64,000 nucleotides of DNA from Lepus europaeus (lineage: Eukaryota > Chordata > Mammalia > Lagomorpha > Leporidae). Where the stretch lies: the NCBI RefSeq assembly GCF_033115175.1, contig NC_084850.1, positions 496,001-560,000 on the forward strand. The letters are read 5' to 3'. This document shows positions 57,980 to 64,000 of this stretch, piece by piece. The number at the start of each line of letters is the position of its first letter. Position 1 is the first letter of the stretch. The position numbers and the translations under genes were made by a program. The notes beneath the pieces are model-generated. The model ran no database searches. It worked only from the letters and a program-made list of their open reading frames with translations, and had not been told where the DNA came from.

Positions 57980-58041
57980 ATGGCTGCCGCCGCCGCCGCC
58001 GCGCCGAGCGGAGGAGGAGGAGGAGGCGAGGAGGAGAGACT
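57980..58041 (+). CDS. MECP2: MECP2 exon 1 coding part (isoform e1 start)
   Basis: MeCP2 is the nuclear protein that binds methylated CpG and recruits corepressors; loss of function causes Rett syndrome in humans. This exon encodes the e1-specific N terminus MAAAAAAAPSGGGGGGEEER plus two bases of the next codon (62 nt, as in human). The polyalanine and polyglycine tracts are typical. The donor GTGAGT starts at 58042. In isoform e1 the exon joins exon 3, beyond the window; in e2 it is leader and exon 2 supplies the start. No frameshift or missing base is visible. Confidence 0.97.
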
Positions 58042-61000
58042 GTGAGTGGGACCGCCGCGGCCACGGGCGGGGACCCTTGCCGGGGGGCGGGGGACAGGGG
58101 CGGGACGTGGCGCGGGAGGGGCCCGTGGGGTCGGACGACACGGCTGGAGGATGGCGTTCCTCCTGTCTACCCTCCCCCTCCCGCCGCCGCCGCCGGTAGC
58201 GGCTCTCCCCTCAGCCAGTCACCCGTGTTCGCGGGTGACCGTCCTCGGCGCGGTCTTCTCGGGGCCATCTTCCCCTGGCGCACCCTTCTTCCCACCCTCT
58301 GCGCGCATCCCGGGCCCCGCGGGCGCTGCTGTCGCCGGGGCTTCGCCTGTCGGGGCTGCGCGCGCTCCTGCCCTTCTTGGGGCTTTGGGCCGCGGCGCCG
58401 TCGCGCGCCCGCGGCCCCGGCCTCTCCCTGGATCGCGCTCTCCCCTCTCCCTCCCTCGCGCGCCCCCACTCCCGTTACTCGGCCCCCCCACTGGCGCGCG
58501 TGCGCAGTTCACCTCCCGTCGGGAGAGTGCGCCACAAGGGCTCCTGCGCTCTCACCCCCCATCTCCGGGCTTTGCCTCCCCCTCCTTCTCGCCCATTCCA
58601 TGACTTTTTACCCCCATTGCAAGCGACGCGGTCCACTAGCTCCCTACCATCCAGCAGGAACGAGTAGGTGGGGGTTATTGTCCACCCACAAAACGGACTA
58701 GACATTGTGTTCCCGGGTCCCATAACTCATCATAAAGAGATGGCTATAGTTCCCATCAAGAACTGTGCGTCCTGCAGCACTTGGGGCTCTTCGGTGGGAA
58801 AGTGCCCCCGGGGTGCTCAGAGGTCCTTGAGGGGTGCCGTGGCCCCGGAATATGAGCGCCCTCTCCCATCCTCCTCCCTCCCCCCCCTTCGCCGGCGATC
58901 TTCCAGTTACATAAGTGGAGTGGGACATAGTATGTAACGGGCTCTCTTCACCCTGGAGCGTTCAGGATCACCAGTACCAGATGGAGCACGTTCGTCGCAT
59001 CGCTTGTCTCTGAAAGTTTATTCCCGTTTCACTTATGTCACTGAATCACCACACGGAAACTCAGGTGATTTTTGCGTGGCAGTGGCAATGCTTCTGTAGT
59101 CGTGCACTGAAGACCTAAGGTCATCGTGAAGACTCTAAGAAGATTGCTGTCACGGACGAGACCCTTCCTGGCGCTGCTGAGTGTGGGCCCCCGAGGGGGG
59201 AAGCTCGCCGTGGAATGCCTCTGTGGGGGTTGCTGCTTTTGTGAGTGTGCTCCGGTGTGGGTTGGTCACAGCACAAATGGGCTCCACCACAAAATTGATA
59301 TTCCTGACTCATGGTCAGGCCAGTGTGTGCCTCTGGTTATTTTTCCAGGAACAGGAATGGGCTCTGCGGAGCCGTTCGCACGTGTCTCTGCTGTTTGGGG
59401 TCAGCACCCCAAACTGGGAGACGATAGACTCCGATTCAGAGGGCGGTTAGTGATCGTGGAACCAAACCGATTGGGGTGTGGTGCTGAGTGGCTTCGAAGT
59501 TGTAGGACAGTCACAACTTTTGGACAATTTGTTACACTGTAACAACAGCGCATATTCAGGCCTTGGTAGTAAGATTACACTAATAGCACTCTCCTGGAGA
59601 ATTTTGAGTTCCATGGCTAGAAACTTCTGGATCTCAGCAATTTCGGTTAGTAACAGGATTCATCTGACCTTTTGGGTTATTTGAAATATGCTGGGTCCCT
59701 ATAGAAAGACAGGGTCTAGATCTTTTAGGTCTTTTTGGAATCTCCACCAGAGATTTAGGGAAATGGGCCTATTTGTGGAATTTTCAGGATTCTGTGTCAA
59801 ATCCCAATCAGGAAGCCTGGAAAACACTTCCTTTTATTTTCTTACCCGGATATGTCAGGACCTTCAAGAGCACAATCAATCGAGTAGAAGTACACTTGAT
59901 GAAAATAAGTTTTCATAGATGTGTGGCATGTCAACTAGGCGGCCGATCGGGAGGGTACAGTCAGATGCACATGCAGACGCACAAGCGTCTAAGATTCATC
60001 CATCTCAGCCTGAGACAGAAGTCGAGGTCCCTGCTTTGTTTTTTGTAGTTGGTACTGTGTTTGCTCCTCGGGTGCCCCTCTAGTTAGCTGTCTGTCATAA
60101 TCCCTGGCAGGCGGCTTCTAGAATATAGTTTCTCTGCAGAGTGTCTGGTGACATCTGAAGTCAGTGTTTCCTGACAGCATGAAGAAACCATCTACAGCTT
60201 TCCTGCTTACTTAGTACTGGCCCATCACACCTCTGTTTTCTGTTGCTAAAAATGTGCCGGGAATGCTCTAAACCTGGGCCACTGGGTCTCTATTGCACCT
60301 GATAAGACAGCTCTGTACAGCCAGCCTCCTCTGACTTGTGTGCGCAGCCACATGTACTTGGAGGGTTCTGATGCAGTTTTGCCTTCTGTGTTTCTATGTA
60401 TGTAATTTGCAGCCGGAGCCCTTCCCCGGCTTGTCCTGGTCCTGCTGGCCTGTGTGGGGCCTAATGGAGTGTAGGAGATAGGCAAGCTGTGGAGTGTGAA
60501 AGACAGTCTGGCTAAACGAGTCTTACGTGATGTTGCCCCCACCCAAGCATTCCTTCCCCTACGTGGTAATGGAACAAGAAGTTCATTTCTTTAAGCCTAG
60601 AATAAGGAACAGTAGTGATAACATTGTTGGTTTCTTACTCAAGCCCTTTCCACGGCAGATGTACCTGCTCAGAACTATTTGCGTGATAAATGATGTGTCC
60701 TGGAACCCGTGATCTTTTATAAAGGTGAATATCAGTGGGAATCTTTTAACTGGCTAAGAGCGATTTGTTGCCACGTTGTCTGAGTTATCTCTGAAAAAGG
60801 GAATCACAGAAAATGTTTGGCCTTTGTGGTAATGAGGGTTTTAAGTGCACAGGGGTAAAGCGCAGTCTTAAGACCAGCAAGTTCCAGGGAGTGTGGCAGG
60901 ACACCTGCGTGTTTGCACTGCCCTCTGCTGTGGGGACGTCCGTGCGGAGCCGTCTTCCATGGCTGGCAGACGGTCTTTTCTTGGGGAGAGCACTGCTGTG

Positions 61001-61478
61001 ATTCTAGCAGAATCTTGCCCTCAGTGCCTCCATACAAGCCCTTCCATCATTTGGGGAGGACCAATGTAGATTGGTCCCTCTCCTTGGGTTTGCTTCCACA
61101 AAAGTTGTGCATCTTCCTTCTCTCTTCTGCCTTTGTCTGCAAGCAGCCTTTTTGCTAGCGGAAGCTTGATTTGCATGCCACTGTTTAAACTTGGTTCTAC
61201 CACTTTGATGGTAGCTATGTGTGTAGGACAAGTGACTGGGAACAGGAACTTGGGGGTGGCCAGGGCATCGCCGCTCACATATCGAAGGGAAAGGTGTTGT
61301 CATTCTGTGAGAAAATAAAGCCTTAGCCTTTAGAACTTGTTTGGGGCACACTTGCCTGGGTCTGCTGGCATACCATGTGTCTTCATCGTAGTGGGCAGCT
61401 GTTCTGCAGCGGCTGCAGCTGTCTGGACTCCTAGTGCCTGTGCGGGTGCAGTTCTCAGAGCTGGGGATGTTACATACC

Positions 61479-61613
61479 AGGGAACTTCACAGTTTTTGTG
61501 GGAAGGCAATCAAAAGATAAGAGGGTTTTTTGGGCAAAAAAAAAAAAAAGTTTACATCCATGCATAGTTTTGCCATAATATGCTTTTTCCATGAACTTTC
61601 TGAGGACCCTTCA
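61479..61613. mobile_element. Palindromic transposon relic
   Basis: AATCAAAAGATAAGAG...CATCCATGCATAGTTTTGCC...TTTCCATGAACTTTCTGAGG; a nearly complete copy. Confidence 0.7.
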
Positions 61614-61619
61614 TGTGCA

Positions 61620-61703
61620 TAGATTTCAGAGTTTTCTGTACCGAAGTAAATTGATTATGTAATTCCATTTTTTCTACAAGCTTTTTGAAGCCCCTTTGTA
61701 ATG
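61620..61703. mobile_element. Palindromic transposon relic, half copy
   Basis: TGTAATTCCATTTTTTCTAC...AGCTTTTTGAAGCCCC; directly follows the previous copy. Confidence 0.6.
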
Positions 61704-61971
61704 TAGACAGACTTTCTTGGGTTTTCACCTAACTGCTCTCATTCTCTGGCTTTTTTTTTTTTTTAATACAATCTTGAGATAATTAAAGAGCTTAAACTTT
61801 CAGAGCTGAAAGAAACTTTAGTGCAGCTCCCTCAGTTACATGTAGAAAAAAAGCGTTGTTTAGAAGTTAATGACTTTTCTAGGACCTCCCAGCCAAGATA
61901 CTGGTTTGATTTTTATTATATGGTTAACCGAGTACTATTGTTAACTTGACTTCTGGGATTTCAGAGCATTC

Positions 61972-62304
61972 TTTTTTTTTTTTTAAAGATTTATTTATTT
62001 ATTTGAGAGTCAGAGTTACCCAGAGAGAGGAGAGGCAGAGAGAGAGAGAAGTCTTCCATTTGATAGTTCACTCTCCAATTGGCCGCAATGGCCGGAGCTG
62101 CGCCGATCCGAAGTCAGGAGCTTCCTCCGAGTCTCCCATGTGGGTGCAGAGGCCCAAGCACTTGAGCCATCTTCCACTGCTTTCCCAGGCCACAGCAGAG
62201 AACTGGATCCGAAGTGGAGCAGCCAGGTCTCTAACCGGCGTCTATCTGGGATACCAGTGCTTCAGGCCAGGGCGTTAACCTGCTGCACCACAGCGCCAGC
62301 CCCT
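61972..62304 (-). mobile_element. CSINE, antisense
   Basis: Full-length; flanked by AGAGCATTCT and AAAGCATTCT. Confidence 0.92.
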
Positions 62305-62454
62305 CAAAGCATTCTATGACTTAACTACTCATTTAAGGGAATTATGAGGCCTCATTGCAGCTCAAAAGATAATTCTCAGTACATCCAGGTAGCCATAGAT
62401 GAACTGTAAAAGACTTGGTTGTTGTTTGGTGCATGAGTAATTGTGTGAATAGTC

Positions 62455-62767
62455 TTAAAGATTTATTTATTTGAAAGGCAGAGTTAGAGAGAGGGAGAGA
62501 CAGAGATCTTCCATCCACTGGATCACTCCTCAAATGCCAGCAACAGCCAGAGCTAGGCCAGGCTGAAGCCAGAAGCCAGGAACTCCATCTGGATTTCCCA
62601 GATGGGTGATAGAGACCCAAGTACTTGGGCCATCTTCTGCTGCCTTTCCAGGTGCATTAGCAGGGAACAGGATCAAAAGTGGAGCAGCCGAGACTCAAAC
62701 TGGCACTCTTATCTGGGCTGCCGACATTGCAGGTGGTTGCTAAACTGTGTCACAACGCCCGCTGCCT
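62455..62767 (-). mobile_element. CSINE, antisense
   Basis: Moderately diverged; TGAATAGTCT flanks both sides. Confidence 0.9.
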
Positions 62768-63562
62768 GAATAGTCTAAGTTATATGCTCTAAGCTTTTGT
62801 TTTTAGTCTAAATGTCTACATGCCACTCTTTGGCCAGCAAGCTATCGGAGATTAGTTAATATGGGGCAGATTAGGCTTTTAACAAGGAAATGATGGTAAT
62901 CTTAATGACAGGTACTTTTTGAACATGTGTTCCAAAGAAGAACAAAAACTGTCAAACGAGTGACGCTGATGAACGTGGAAGTTTACGATCTCAGAGCTGG
63001 GAAGTGATCACTCTGAAATGGACTTGCGCATTTGAGATAATGGCCTTGGCTCTCCCAGGTGCTTGATTCCGTTGGCGCTGCTGTTTTTCTGTCAGGGTGA
63101 AAGCCCCTTTCAGTGACGTCCCAGCAGCTCGCTGGCACTTCAGCTGCTGGAAATAGAAAGGAGACTGTGCCTCTGGATTTCATGAGTTCTTTGGGGATGG
63201 TATTTTGGTGTTGCATGTACTCTTGAACATGTATTCTCTCCCCAAGTATTTCTGTATGACATGGTGGAAGAAATACTTGCCCGAAATCACCGCTCATGGT
63301 GCTTTGTAGTGTCAGAGTGTCCCCTAGAGGTAACAAGACCTGTGATAGTGTCGATTCTAACAAGCATGAATCTTTCCTTTATTTTAATACTGTGTGTTAT
63401 GTGCCAGTAATTTGCAGTTTATCCTTTGTTTCTAGCTAGGTAAGACGGGAACTAGCATAGTATTTTGCCTTTGTGTTTGTCTTCAAAATGTCCTAAATAG
63501 CCCTGGGAAAAAGGTCGTGCAGCTCAATGGGGGCTTTCAACTTACGATTTTCTTTGTTTTAG

Positions 63563-63686
63563 GCTCCATAAAAATACAGACTCACCAGTTCCTGCTTTGA
63601 TGTGACATGTGACTCCCCAGAATACACCTTGCTTCTGTAGACCAGCTCCAACAGGATTCCATGGTAGCTGGGATGTTAGGGCTCAG
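63563..63686 (+). CDS. MECP2: MECP2 exon 2 (isoform e2 start)
   Basis: 124-nt exon, as in human, with acceptor AG at 63561-63562 and donor GTAAGT from 63687. The e2 start ATG is at 63661 and gives MVAGMLGL plus the first bases of the next codon. Everything before it is leader. Two ATG-TGA start-stop pairs precede it (63600-63605 and 63607-63612). The exon is skipped in isoform e1. Confidence 0.96.
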
Positions 63687-64000
63687 GTAAGTAACCTTCC
63701 TTTTTTTTTTTTTAGTATATGTCCTGGTTTGGCCATCTGTTTTTAAAAAAAATGGAACAAAAAAGATTAATATCACTGTTGGACAGTATAAACGTACCCC
63801 AAAGACTAAAGATATAACTGTGCCAAACTGTGCCATATAATAAAAAAAAGTCACTTCCCTGAGCCCTGAAAGGTCAGTGTGGGTAGGATTACTCGGTAGC
63901 CACAGCGTGATCTGGGGGTGGGCGTCAGATTAGAGCTGGAACTGGTGACCTGCAGCTTCAGTTCACCTTGAGGCAGGTCAGCCGAGCTGAGCCAGGAGCA
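63687..64000 (+). other. MECP2: MECP2 intron 2 (partial)
   Basis: Start of the long second intron of MECP2; nothing recognised. The methyl-binding and repression domains are encoded beyond the window. Confidence 0.85.

Larger units (their letters stand above)
57641..58600. other. MECP2 CpG island
   Basis: Dense CpGs over about 960 bp across the promoter, exon 1 and the start of intron 1. Long open frames here are a by-product of GC content. Confidence 0.85.
58042..63562 (+). other. MECP2: MECP2 intron 1
   Basis: 5.5 kb. CpG-rich to about 58600, then unique sequence without SINEs to 61478, followed by two transposon relics and two CSINEs. No other gene seen; 62768-63562 holds nothing I recognise. 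Confidence 0.85.

Noticed and set aside
57856-58701. 281-codon and 185-codon open frames in the MECP2 island
   Set aside because: GC-rich DNA is poor in stop codons; they run through the exon 1 donor and have no recognisable protein.

Overview
This is mammalian nuclear DNA, almost certainly from a lagomorph. Around 60 copies of the tRNA-derived C-type SINE (CSINE, the C repeat of rabbits, hares and pikas) are scattered on both strands, and the three recognisable genes are split by GT-AG introns. Their order and orientation match the opsin end of human Xq28 read in reverse: TEX28, one cone opsin gene, then MECP2. The species is not certain. The opsin differs at tuning sites from what I recall for European rabbit, so hare or pika is possible.

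Layout. At 505-1565 (+) lie the last two coding exons of TEX28, a testis coiled-coil membrane protein; its poly(A) signal is near 1771. Tail-to-tail with it is the complete long/medium-wave cone opsin gene (OPN1MW/OPN1LW type) on the minus strand, with six exons from 13500 down to 1984 that join into 364 codons. Its TATA promoter is at 13561-13690. A candidate locus control region lies 3.4-4.9 kb further upstream, at 16976-18440, and is full of GATTA/TAATC (CRX/OTX) sites. From about 19.8 to 56 kb is intergenic DNA made mostly of CSINEs, old L1 fragments, a solo retroviral LTR (22.7-23.3 kb) and short palindromic DNA-transposon relics, plus one orphan CpG island (21.7-22.25 kb). From 57.64 kb the MECP2 CpG island and promoter begin. 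MECP2 exon 1 (coding 57980-58041) and exon 2 (63563-63686) are present on the plus strand; the rest of the gene is beyond the right edge.

How it fits together. The cone opsin is a visual pigment whose cone-specific transcription depends on its promoter and upstream control region. MECP2 is a ubiquitous chromatin protein transcribed away from the opsin from a TATA-less CpG-island promoter. The two 5' ends are about 44 kb apart. SINEs are absent around both regulatory regions and over TEX28 and the opsin 3' exons, but dense in between.

The points most worth checking are a 21-bp perfect inverted repeat carrying a CRX-type core in the opsin control region, an opsin tuning set of A180/Y197/Y277/A285/S308, a transposon relic split by stacked SINE insertions, and start-stop uORFs ahead of the MECP2 e2 start. 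I saw no wholly new gene system.
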